Below are positions 46,480-59,200 of a stretch of 64,000 nt of DNA, in pieces. Each line of letters opens with the position of its first letter. The stretch's first letter is position 1. Origin of the DNA: Symsagittifera roscoffensis. Taxonomy: Eukaryota > Xenacoelomorpha > Acoela > Convolutidae. The stretch lies in the NCBI RefSeq assembly GCF_963678635.1, contig NC_087063.1, forward strand, positions 67,436,727 through 67,500,726, read 5' to 3'. The translations under genes and the position numbers were made by a program. The notes under the pieces were generated by a model. The model searched no databases. It had not been told where the DNA came from and saw nothing but the letters and a program-made list of their open reading frames with translations.

Positions 46480-48440
46480 AGAGTATTTTTCTGGGAAATT
46501 ATTCGGCAATCATCTGTGATGAAACTGTTACTCAATCGATTCGCTAAATTTTTCTGACGAGAAGCAATAATCAGCAAATTTAGCCTTGTGAATCTGGATA
46601 CCGTTACTTTTCTCATTTTTAAAAATATTCTCTCAATTAACTCATAAATAATTATACCATAGATAAAAACATTTGTTCAACCAGTGCAAGCAAATAAACT
46701 GCTGGATGCTGGATCAAAATTGTGCGGCCGATTTATCACGTTCTTTACGTAAGTGATAAATACATGCACTTTTTGGTAAGCTTTCTGGGAAGTGTAATGT
46801 TGCCTTATCCTCAGGCAACAAGTACAGAGCACGGGAAGCCTCAAAAAGCGTTCCCTAGTTCTAATTCAAAAAATGGTTTTAATCCATGACAGATTGAAAA
46901 AGTATTTTCACTGACCGAAATTTGTATACCATTCACAATGACTCATTGTTGCCGCAAAATAGTTTTAAAAGCGAAATCATTTCAAAATATCATTAAACGC
47001 GATAGCAAGAAAGTTTCTCAAAACAATGCATTGCAGCTCAAACTTCGAAAAAAAAAGATTGAAAATGAAAAATAATCAACCCCATCAGACGTGAAAAAAA
47101 ACACTCCAAAAAAACTCTTCACCTTCATTTGTTGAAATCATTACCAGTAGTTTCGTTTTGCATGGCTCTCAAACAACGGCTTTCGTTTATGGTAGAAGAA
47201 AACTTCAACTGAATTGTTTTGTTGGTTAAATAGTTCTCCAATAATACCCTTATACACATGAGTTATAGCCCAAGATTGCTGATTCATGATTGCTCAGCAA
47301 TAGATAATGTTGCTGAAGTAATTACTTGACATCATTCAAAGAAGATACATTTTGTGTCATAATTAGATTTTTGCTACAATAGGAGGCGGTTCGAACTAAA
47401 AAATGAGCTCACGCAAAAAAAAATTTAAAAAAAAGTTAATGAGTTTTGCATTAACCTCCGCTAGCTAACATAAGCATCGTAACAATTCAACTTTAAATAG
47501 GCTGTATAAGTTAACCAACAAGAGATTGGGCGGTATAGTTTTAAGAAACTTCAAAAGATATAACACAAATATTAGTTAAATTATGAAAACTGTTCACAGG
47601 GTAGAAAACGCACTTGGCTTGCACGATCAAAAATAAACAAAAATTGATTTATTCAAATCAACCGATGTGAGTACTGCTCCTGAAAGGCCTCAGTTAGACC
47701 AAACCTTCTGAAATCTCTTAAGGAAAACCTGAAATCTCTTATAAACATGACTGTTTCTTTGGATTTTGAAGCATCATCGGACTGTCAGGACTACTCCCTA
47801 AGACTAGCAGTCTTGTTTTATTCCAGTGAAACTTTTTCAGCTCTTAGGATCATACAGAAAAATTTGATTTTCTGATATAAGAATTCAGTTTCATAAAAGT
47901 CATTTGCATTAAGTAGACTATGATCAGATAAATTTTCAGAAAAAAATTGAACTTGGGAGTTTTCTGAAATGTTTGACAAAAAATAAACAGCACCAAAAGG
48001 AAACGTCCAATGGGGTCGAGTTATATATCATATTATAAGGCGTTTTGGTGGTGTTAGAATTCTCCAAGATTCGCTTTGATCACAAGGTCTTAAGTAGGCA
48101 GCATAGCCAGAATTTAAGCAGCCTCATTAAAAAAACCTAAGCCACCATTAAGCGAACAACCGAACTGCAATATATACGAACACTCACGATCTTGCCTCAG
48201 CAATCAGCACAGAGACAACGCACATTTCGTAAGCAAGCAGAAAAAAATAGCCTTGTAAAAATCCATGTCACAAAATTTGCGACGTCTAATTTAGTGCGAA
48301 GATGCACTTCGCAAGACAAAACGCTATAAAAGATGTCTTGGCAATCAACTGTAAAAATCAACATTCGCAGTTTTTGTACCATTCCTAATTACAAATTTAA
48401 GAGCGTTTTTTTCTTTAATCTTAGCAAATGAATTTGAATG
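46480..48440. other. Intergenic, nothing recognised
   Basis: Region between the two convergent genes. No exon, RNA motif or clear repeat end is seen. Confidence 0.45.
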
Positions 48441-49420
48441 AAAGTTTAAACCCAGAGGCTGAGCTTCGCACCAATTGCAATACAGAACAAGAAAAAAAAT
48501 CGGATATGTCGAAAAAACCAGATCTATAATTATAAGGCTAGTTTTCAAGCAAAAACTATTATTATGTGATATTAGGACCGGAAGATAATTTATCAAGCGG
48601 TAACGAAGCCGAAAATACTTTGGCATAAACCCTGTAAAAAATCAACAACACTTAAGTTTTATGCAAAGTTAACAAGTCCCCCTCATCCTCAAAAACACAT
48701 AAATGAAACAATATGAGACAACTAGGCAGATATAATAAACCTTAACCCTACACACTTTTTTCGCTGGTGAAAAGACGCAATATGGGACTGATAAGCCGAT
48801 ATAATATAAGCCGAAATCTATCAAGCTGAAAAAAAAATTGTTGTCATGAAAAACTTGAACTAAATTCTATTAAGATGCTTAGCATTTAGTGCAATCCATT
48901 AAGCTGTGGGCAGAAAAAAATGCTTCTATCGACACAACTCGAAATGCGATCACGAAGCCGATGCAAATAAAGCCGAAAACATTTGGGCAAAATAAAATTT
49001 TTTAGTGAAAAAAAAACTATTAAAGAAATATGTACGATGTCAAGGTTAAAAAAATTAAAAACAAATTGCAGGGGTAAGTCAGAACACTATAAGCAACTAT
49101 AGTGCAGAAAAATTAATATTCAAATGAGCGACCTAGTTGGATAGTCAAAACAAAACGGAAACTAAGCCGACAAAAATAAAGCGAAAGCGAAACTTAAAAA
49201 AACCCAAAGAAACATCATTTAAAAAAATTTTGAAATTGGAAAAACAGTTATAACGAAAGGATGCACAGTGGAAGTAATAGACCAATGAGCGCAAATAGAC
49301 ACACATACTGCATGCTTTTCGCGTACTGCATGCATACTGCAATCTGTCAACAAAGTTGTGTACGGTAAAAAAAAAGTCTAGTACCCGATAGCAATACCTT
49401 TGATAATCGCAAGGGCAAAA
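48440..49420. repeat. Dispersed ~0.9-kb repeat, copy 1
   Basis: A series of landmarks recurs in order at 54750-55700: the GAGGC..GAGCTTCGCA start, GTCGAAAAAACCAGATCTAT, AAAAGACGCAATATG followed by GCCGA repeats, and near the end AGTACCCGATAGCAATACC. A shorter piece is at 59360-59460. The internal short phrase AAGCCGA/TAGGCCGAAA recurs many times. Confidence 0.65.
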
Positions 49421-50140
49421 TATAATATTTTAAACCAGAAAAAACCCATATCTGAGTGTAATCTTTATGAACTTTCCTGAAAAAACTACATTAAACGTTC
49501 CCTGAATTTAAAAACAGCTCATCTCAAATATATAGCTTACCAAATTCCCAAAAGGATTGAAAACAAATATTTCCCGAATGACATTATTAAATCCACAACA
49601 ACCGAAATAATGAAAAAAATCAGAACCAATTATTTTTTTAAACCAAGGAAAATCAGAAAAACTTATATCACGTTGAAGCTCTTCAAAATTCAAGAATATT
49701 TTATGATATATAGTTGTTTCACTAGCCTAATTAGAAAATATATCATTAATTTCTCGGGGATTTCAGAAAAATAAAATCCACTTTAGAAGTCAACTTACAA
49801 TTTTGAACTATACAAATTTCAGTAGCTCAGAGAATGTTCAATAGTGGAGTATTCCTTCCTTTTAACAAAAAAACATGAACTGAATTTAAAAACCAAAATG
49901 CCAAAGATCAAATTTGGAGTGATCAAATTTAAAGTTTTTTTCCTGGTAAAAAATCATAACGACCTAATCATGTATCTTCACTACGCTGATCAAAATTTTC
50001 TCCACAGCGTATTCGAGAACAAAACTAACAAATCGAAGGAGGTTACTTAATTCAAATATACAAGACACATGTGAAATACTGTACAAATTTACACTATACA
50101 ATAGCTTCCAGCTTGATGTAAATAAAATTTAGGATTTAAG

Positions 50141-50224
50141 CTAAGTTTGAGATTTTTCTTCATTGTGAGTCGTGAACACATTTTCCGCAATTTGCCTTTC
50201 TGTTTCTGCCAACATTTCTTCAGT
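50141..50224 (-). CDS. SDCCAG8: SDCCAG8 last exon and stop
   Basis: An 84-bp exon: 27 residues (TEEMLAETER ... EEKSQT) and TAG at 50143-50141. The acceptor TTTCAG is strong and in frame. The sequence is not conserved with human, so support is splice and frame only. Confidence 0.78.
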   Translation of the reverse strand, partial: TEEMLAETERQIAENVFTTHNEEKSQT

Positions 50225-53200
50225 CTGAAATGGAGAAAAATAAACATCGTCAAAGTGAATCAAAACTTCTACTTAAGTTGAATAAATTTTGAATGATCTT
50301 CGAAATTATAAGAACATCCAGAACGCTAACTAAATATTATTCTAAACATAACCAAAGTTAAATGATTAAATTTAATGTTATCATTTTTGACAGTATCGAA
50401 CTACTACATGACTCCAAACTAAAAAGAACAACGCCTTAAAAGAAATGTATCATCAAAATAAGCTTTAAGTCGACGAGCCAATTTCTGTTTCCCAATCGCT
50501 ACGCCGACTGAGCTATCTTACCCATAAGTAAAGTTACTAGGCGACAGAAATTTTAAATTTTCACGCAATGTGATCAATAATCCACTCACGTATTTGCCAA
50601 TGAGTTTGCTCTCTACTGGGTTTTGTGTCTGAAACAATTCGGGGTATTCCATCAGCAGTTCGTGAGAGGGCGAGTAATGATGTTGCTTCAAAGCTGCCAG
50701 ATGCGACTGCAGTTCCGGGTTCACCATCCCCAGGGTTTCCGACTTGAAGAAGGTCAGCTCTTGGGCCATGACATCTCGTTCTCGTAAAAGATTATTGTGC
50801 TTCACTGCCAAATGTGCAACCTGCAACAGATAACTTGAATTAGAAATACAGGTTATTTAGAATTACTGAAACTTAGAAGGCTACCAATTTTGATCGTTTT
50901 TAGATACCAATAGGATCGCTTTAGTTTATTTCAACCTAATTCAGAGTTATTTTTCCAAAGGTAAGCAGCTTAAATTGCTAAATGCAAAACGGCGGGGGAG
51001 TTTGCAAGCTTCTAGAATGGCTACCCTAATACTATCTACATTTTTCGGGCGCCTAAATTTTCTTATTTTGGCGCCTAAATAAATCATAGAATGCCAAGCA
51101 ATACAACTGAACTTTAGTAGCATAACTGAAAAACATAGCAGACGTAGGTTATCGTCGACAACATACCTCGTTCTGTGCGTGAGAAGACGCTGTGGCCATT
51201 TTGTTCAGCTGTGTCTTCATCCTATGGTGCATTCTGCCATGTTTGACTGCCTCCCTCTCGAAGTGCTTCACCTGCTTCTGTCTCTTCTTCAGACTAGACA
51301 CCAACTCCACATTCGCACTCTCCAAATTCTCAACGTCACTTCTGAACAAACGTGGACAGGCGTCCAATTGAAATGCTTGAACTCATGAATGTATAGTATT
51401 TTAAGTACCGAAACCTGCCAGGAAAACATTTCAGATATATGTTGGGATGAACAGCATTTTAGGTACATATCATAGAGGAGTAATTTAGATATGATGTCAA
51501 CTAGTAACGTGATAGAACTCATTGATGCTTGTCTTGGTAATTTTGATCTCGGTGCTTTTCATTCCCTTGAAAATGTATTCAATTTAACCATCCCGGTTCA
51601 ATAGTACATTAAGTGATACTACTCACTGGTACTTGAAAGAGAGTGTCTGCAGCTGGTCCAGCAGATGTTTGCACTCTGTTTTTAACTTCCCAATCAACAC
51701 ATTCTGAGAAGCCATGAGGTCATCCATATCCTTGCCCACTAAGTCTACACATAAAATAACCAGGAACAGTGAAAATTAAATAGCTCAAGTAATCAAACAC
51801 GAGCATTTTTGAAAGGAGTGGATTTAAGTTGTGTGGTTTTATGAGTGTTCGGTGATGGGATATTCGGCTCTCACATACCGAACTTGTTCTTCTGTTGACT
51901 CATGGTCTGTCGCATGGATTCTTCTCTGTCTTTGGCCTTCTGTAGGAGACCCTGGAAGTGGGTGTCCGATTGCTCTCTCGCCCGCTTAGACTGGAACGCC
52001 TATCAAAAAATACCAAAAAAAAAATTGAAATATAGTAAGTAAGTAAACTTAAACGAAGCGGTTACATTCAAGTGGTTACAAAAATGCATGTTTATCTGTT
52101 TTTTTTTCAGTAGTCTAAAATTAATTCAAACAACCAACATCATGGCTGATTTTTATTTTTTTTCCACTCTTAGTTAAATTAACATTTCAATCGCTTAACT
52201 AACTTACCTCCTTTTCGAGTTTCCCCACATACTCGGTCAGCGTGAACAACTGTTCTTTGCCATCTTTCTCACTTTTCTCGCAAACTGACAATCTCCGTCT
52301 CAGCTCATCGATCTCACTTCGCAGAAGATTCATTTCCTGAAAGAGATACACCTCATTAAAGGAACACAAACGAACCAAATCAAAATATTGTTCTGACCAC
52401 TGAAAGTGAGGAGGGACTATGTCTTCGGGTGTATTTTAATTTTTTTTTTGCATTTTTTCACGCTTAATCAGAAATCCTACAATCATCAGAATGGATAGTA
52501 ATATAAACATCAGATCAAAAATTAGAATTTGCCAAGTTTGTCGTAGTTTCCAAGCCAAAAGTAGAGGATTATACAGTGAAAATCCCCCCAGCCTATTTTT
52601 TCAATTGAAACCTTAATCCCAGATTTCGAAACGAAGGAATTTTTCCCACAAAAACGGTTAAAAAGCCACAACTTGAACTTTCTCAAGTCGATAGCGGTTT
52701 CCTTACAAAAAGTGAAGATCCCCAGACCCTGTTTTTTTTTATTTAACCCAGATTTGGGTGAGTATTCTTAGAGAAAAGATCAAAATGTCAAAAAACGGCC
52801 TTTTCGAAAGGACGTAACTTTTTAAGTAAAAACTGGGGTTTAGCCTTTTCTGCAGGAAAGTTCCCTATGTCCTGTTCCCTCGACTGAATCCTAACCCCAG
52901 ATTTGGGAGGTTCGTTTCCGAGAAAAGGGGGAAAATTCTAAGGCCATACATTTTCTAAGGCCATAATTTTTTCTTTAATTAGGGGCGTGCAAAGCAAAAA
53001 TCTTTCCTAAAAAAACAAAACCCAGACATTTTCATAATACCTGTTTTTATCAAACAGCAGTTTCGAACATAATCGACGTATGCTACCCGGCACATATGCT
53101 AATCGCAACGACCTCCTGAGTTTTGTGATGTAATCCATAAAGACATTTGCTTTGAAAAATCCAAAAAGATACCACATGCCAGACAGAAGAAATCCTTATG

Positions 53201-56200
53201 TCGCATGATTTATTACTTTTGATGGTCTCACCTGTTGTGCTTCTCTTGACTGTTGTCTAAACTGCCGCTTCGTGTTCTCCAGTTCCTGCTTGGCATCATC
53301 TCTCTCCACTATTGCAGCTGCAATCTCGGACTTCACACTCTCCGAAACCTAACACACAAACACAGCACAAATTAAATATAATGATGCCAAATTAAATATA
53401 ATTATAACAATATCGGTGAACTTCAGCATCTTTATCGGTCAAAAATAGCAATATTTAGGTTAACTAGCTTTCGTGAAACTGTTTTTACATGCTGAAATGA
53501 GCTTATGCGAATTCATCTTGAAAAGCAAAACGAGTATATAAAGATTAGTTCGTTGACTGAAAAGGACATTGCCAACAAAGTGACATCAATTATACATCAG
53601 GTAAACAGCCAAGATGACATAACTCCTTGTCAAATCATCGGTGGATGCATGAAGCTGATATGTGAAGCTTTGATAAAAAGAAACAAAATAAAAAATTAAA
53701 ACTATTTTATACTTCTGGTCTATAAATCACAGGAAAATCATGTCTTTGTGAAGGTTTAGGAGCCGGAGCTTAAATTTATTGTTTAATTGAGAATATATTA
53801 AAATAGGCGGTGATATTGATAAAAGCACATGTTGATTTAAAAAAAAACATCTCAGATTATACTAAAACCTCTGAATTTGAAAAAAAAGAAAAGGGCTTCT
53901 CAAATCATACAAAGGGAGTATTACATCTGGAGCACATTAAATACTCTGCTGTTACCTTGTTGACATTGAAATAGCTGTCTTCTACATCTCTTTTGGCCTT
54001 CTCAAGTTGCTTCCTCATCTCATTTTTCTCCCTCTCCGCCTTCTCCAGCGCCACCTTCACCGACGCCTCATCGTCTATCAACGTCGCAATCTAGAAAAGA
54101 ATATATTACTTCACTCTCATATCACCATGTAAGATGAAACGCATCTTTCTCATATGAGAGGCTTTTGATTATGGTAAACCGACCTCTTGATCAAAATTCA
54201 GTGAAGGATATGTTTACCTCATTAGACTCCAAATACCCTTGCAGACTAAAATTATGTTATTCAAATCTTTGGTTTTTATAACATTTCTTTAATATCTTCC
54301 TTTGAGCCAAATACCAAAAACAAAACAAACAGACAAAAAAATTGGGCATCAAATTCGCTTCTGCAGGGAAAAAATGATCCAGTACGTGACTAACTACTTA
54401 AATGCAAATCTCTAGACGCAAATAAGCTATATGACTTAATTCAAACTTGAATCTCTTTTAAAATGCTTCAATGAACAAATACCCTCTAAAAGAAAGAAAA
54501 AGTCAAACTGACTTTTCTTCAAATGCACGATATTATATGTACACATCCAATAAAAAAGTACTGCAAAGAATAGGCAGATGTCACTGACTTCAATTTTTTT
54601 AGCTGAAAAAACTTAACTTTCGAGCTTCCAAACAAATGGCCTGAAGGCTCTTTCAAGGTATTTTAAGATACATTTAAATTACCACTTTTTGATAGATTAG
54701 CCTGATTCAAAAAAATAAATAAATAGGCAATTTTTTTATTCTGCTGAGAAATCTTAACACAGAGGCGAAGCTGAGCTTCGCAATAGTCGCGATACAAAAC
54801 AAGAAAGCCGCTAAGTCGGAAAAAAATCAAAAATTGTCGAAAAAACTAGATCTATCAAAATGAAATATTAAATCACACTCACTTCCAAAACATACAACTA
54901 TATTTGCTCCTCAATTGAAACAATACGAGGTCACTAAGCCGAAATAATATAGGCCGAAACCTATTAGGCCGGAAAAACCTTTAAAGAAGCCGGAAAAAAA
55001 TTAAAATACGAATCATAAAAAGTTATTAAGTCCTCCTCGCCCTCAAAACACACACACACACAAAACTTTTCCGCTAGTCAAAAGACGCAATATGAGGCAA
55101 TTAAGCTGATTTTATTTAGGCCGAAACTAATCAAGCAGAATAAAAAAGAAAAGAATATTGTCATGAAAATCTATCAACTCTAGCATTTTGTGCAATCCAG
55201 AGGGGAGTATTAAATTATGTTTTCCTTTTAACTAATGAAAAAATGGTCACTAAACCAATAAAAATTTAGCCGAAACTATTTGGTCAGAATAAAATTTTAA
55301 AGCGAAAATATACGCAGTCAAGGTTAGTAAAATTACAAATAATATTAAAAAACCAAAAAACACTACAAGCAACTATAAAGTAACTTGCGTACAGCAAAAA
55401 AATGCAATTCTACGATGTGGCAACTAAGCCGACACAACATGCAGACAAATAATACGCCGACAATTTTTTTTGAAACCGAATATTTACCGTTTGAAAAAAA
55501 AACAGGTCTGTTAGATTCGAACCCAAGACCTTTGCCGTCCCAGGCGTATACGCTACCTCCAGACAAAGCGCGTCAGAGACGCAAAGAAACATGAATTTAT
55601 AATAGACTTAGTCTAAATTTGCCATTTCGCATAATCTGTGAAAGTTATTTACGGGAAAAAGTTTTGTACCCAATTGCAATACCCTTGCTTAATGATAAAA
55701 ATAAAATCCACTTTCGAAACAAATTTTTTCACTTCTCTTCGCGTCAAATACGCTTTCGTAATTGGAGAGCTCAACTTCCTTTTCTTATACAGCGATTGAG
55801 TTTCTAAAAAATATCAAAATTCAAACCGCAAAAAAAAATCAAATTTGACTTGATCAACTAATACACTTCCTTAGCACTTCGCAAAAAGCGAGAAAATCGC
55901 AAAAAGTAGCTCTAAAAAGCCAAAAACAAAGTGAAAAAGGCTTCCAAAAACTTATGCTATGTGCCAAAATCAACCCTCTTACTTGACAGGAGTCTGAAGT
56001 TCTGGCATGTGAGCCACGATCGCTTGAAAACTTTCCATCTCAAGCTACCAATGAAGCAGCTACAGTTATAATATTGCCAATGTTATTCAGCGCAAGTTCC
56101 ACCAAATGAAAATAGAACTAATTCAATGCGCCGAAACTGAACCATGAACATGTAGATTAGGAGGCTCATGTCCTCGCATCTTTGCCACGGTCGCTTGAAA

Positions 56201-59200
56201 AAAACTAGGGCCCACTAAAGTTGAAGATATCCGATGGAGAATTTTACAAAATAAACCGGCGTGCATTGAGTTAATCGTTTGCGAAAAGAACCGGCGTGCA
56301 TTCAATTAATCGAAGTGTCAACAAATCACCAGATCAGTAAACCGACTTACGTGATAAATATTCAATATATTCAATTGTAGAATGAAAGATTTATAGAATC
56401 AATTTACCTTGGGCTAGAACTATATTTATCAATCTGTGGCAAGAATTCTCTATTTTCTTTGGTAATTTGTGGTTTGTGTCAAAAATTTGTCATATTGTAC
56501 AAATCTCTATCGTAATGTCATATGATTACATAAACAAGTGATTACAAATTTGGGTGTACTCATCTGATCTGCACGTTTTTGATACATCGATTTACTGACC
56601 TACCAGCAAACGTTAAAATGCGAAAGGTTAAATGTAGTTTTAAAAAATTGGACAACGAGAAAATGTGTAGCTGATTAAGAAGAAAAAGCTTTCACAGGAT
56701 AGATAATTAAAACATCCGAATTCGATTGATTTCCGAAATTCAGAATTGCCACAGCCGTTTTTGTGAGATTGAAGTCTTTGTGAGAGTCTTTAGGTCATTA
56801 AGTTCATAGCGATTTCCGTAGAAAACAAAAGAAGAAATAATTGAAGCAGGGTTTATCTTTACAGTTTTTTCCTGTACCAATCTGTTAAATTTGGCTGGAT
56901 TTGTTACCGTAGCTCGCGAGAAATCAAAAGAATCCAAAAATGAAAATTTCAAAAAGCAGACTTTTACTAAGTCTAACTTTACTTTCCTAAGTAAAAAAAT
57001 TAGGGTGTAGACGCTATGCAGTGAAAAATCTGTCAACTGAGTCCGTAATCCAAAATTTGAGAGGTTAGTTTTCAAGAAAGCTCAAAAACGGTCAAAATTT
57101 CAATATTGGGATTTTTTCCGTGGCCAAATACTTCAAAAATGGGTCCAAAAATTTCTTATATCTATACCTGATTGCTTACCATAACTGGGAAACTCCTTTT
57201 ATGCAAAAGATACCCCCCTACAATTTGCTTTTCGATTTAACCCTTAATCTCAGATTTGGAACCGTAGTTCTCCAGAAAACAAAAGTTTCCAGCAAACGGT
57301 CAACATTCAAAACGCGGACTATTTTTTGAATCTGACTTCGCTAAAATAAGGACGTATTGACTACGCAGAAAAATTGCGAGCACCTGTTCCTTCGATTGAA
57401 CAATAAATCTCAGATTTGGCAGGGCACTTTTCGAAAATCGGTCAAAACTTTAAAATCAGACAATTTCTATGGCTATAACTTTTTCCACAAAACATAGGGC
57501 GCAGCTATTTATGCGAGGAGGATTCTTCACAGCAGTTCTTAGGATTGAACATTTGATCTTGGATTTTTGCAGGGTGTGCAAGAAAACGCTTTTTCCAAGA
57601 TACGATCAAAATTTGGACATGTTCGAAGGCCATAACTGTTTTTCTTTAAAAACAAGGACGCAGCAACTAAGCAGTGGATATCTCCAGACTATGTTTTGGT
57701 GATTGAACTCCTCATCTCTGAGTTCAACGGGGAATTATTGAGAAAATGAAAGACGTGAAAAAATAGGCCAAAAATACCCCTCCCACTTAAAGTTTCGAAG
57801 GCCGTCGGGTAAAAAAAGTTTGCCCAACATGCATGCAGCACACGGGCGAGTAGCCTAGGTTGGGAAAAAGGTGACCTCGTAGTACCACACAATGCTCTGC
57901 TATCTACGGGAACCGGTCTACAGTCCTTGAGCATCCAAGCCGACAGCCCTATACAATTTTGCTAATAACGCTTATGAGGCGAATGTGCTTACTGAACGAA
58001 ACACTATCCACTCATAAAGTGGAAAGATACGCTATTTTCTGCAGAAAAAGTGCAACTAAAATGAGCGCTATTTTATGCGATTTGGATTTTAAAAGTAGAC
58101 TCGTAAGATAACCTTATTCTTGCAAGCTCGCTTGTGTAAGAAGAATAAACATAGAACAATGAGTTTTTTGAAGGAAGGAGTGAAATGACATCCCCAATTT
58201 CTGAGAGCGTATTCCGAGCATATTTTTAAATATATGGCAAAATTGGTAATTTTTTTTTCAATTTTGATTACGTTTTTTGTCAAAATATTAGGTAACCTAA
58301 TGGTTAATTGAAATTACATAGTTGCAAAACAATTCAGTAGAGTCAGCAAAAACTTTAAGAATACGTATACCTCGTGCATTTTTCGTTTTAAACTGAGGCG
58401 AAGTTGCAATTAACACGCACAAACAAAAAAAGGCAAAAAAGATTCTTAACAGATAACTTCAAGAATGTTAGCCTTGAAACGATGGAAAGTAAGCCTGGCG
58501 ATTAAACCGAAGATTCATATAGACTGTTCAACAGTGACTCTTCTGTTCCGACCTTGTTGTTGAGAGTGTCGATCTCCCGTCTCACTTCGGCCCGCACACT
58601 CTCCCTCTCCGCATTGGCCCTCTGTCTGGCATCCAAGTGGGCATCCTGCAGTTTCCTCTCACATCTGCTCAACTCCTCCTTCATCTGCTGACACTCCAGC
58701 ACTGCCTGTGGACAAAATTCATAATTACACGACACTTATTAACAGGGGCGGATTTAGGGGGGGGGGGACGCCCCCCCTCAGGGATTCGACCCCCTGCCGA
58801 CCCAAAGGGTACCCCCTTTGATACTTTTTCAGAAATCCATTTTTGGCCGACCGACCCTAAAATTTTTCTAAAGGCGCCTTAGGCGCCAATATATACTAAC
58901 TTTGAGGGGGAGCGCGGGCCAAAAAAAAACGCGATTTTTTTGTCAAAATTTTTTAAAAAGTGCCCAAAAACGGAAATTTTAGCCTAAATAGGGGCAAAAA
59001 AGTGCTTTGAGAGAGCTCGAAACATCAATTTGGTCGACCTAAAAAAAAGGTCGTCAAATTTTTCGAATTTTTTTGAAAATCCGCCCTCCCCCCTCGAGAA
59101 AATCCTAGATCCGCCCCTGCTTATTACACAGAGGCGAAACCACAAAAAACATTTGCGATGCAGTTCAAGATCGTAAAAAGAAAATAAGACGGAAGCCATA

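Noticed and set aside
50471-50524. Functional tRNA gene in the last SDCCAG8 intron
   Set aside because: Only the D-arm region is convincing. The anticodon, T and acceptor stems do not pair.
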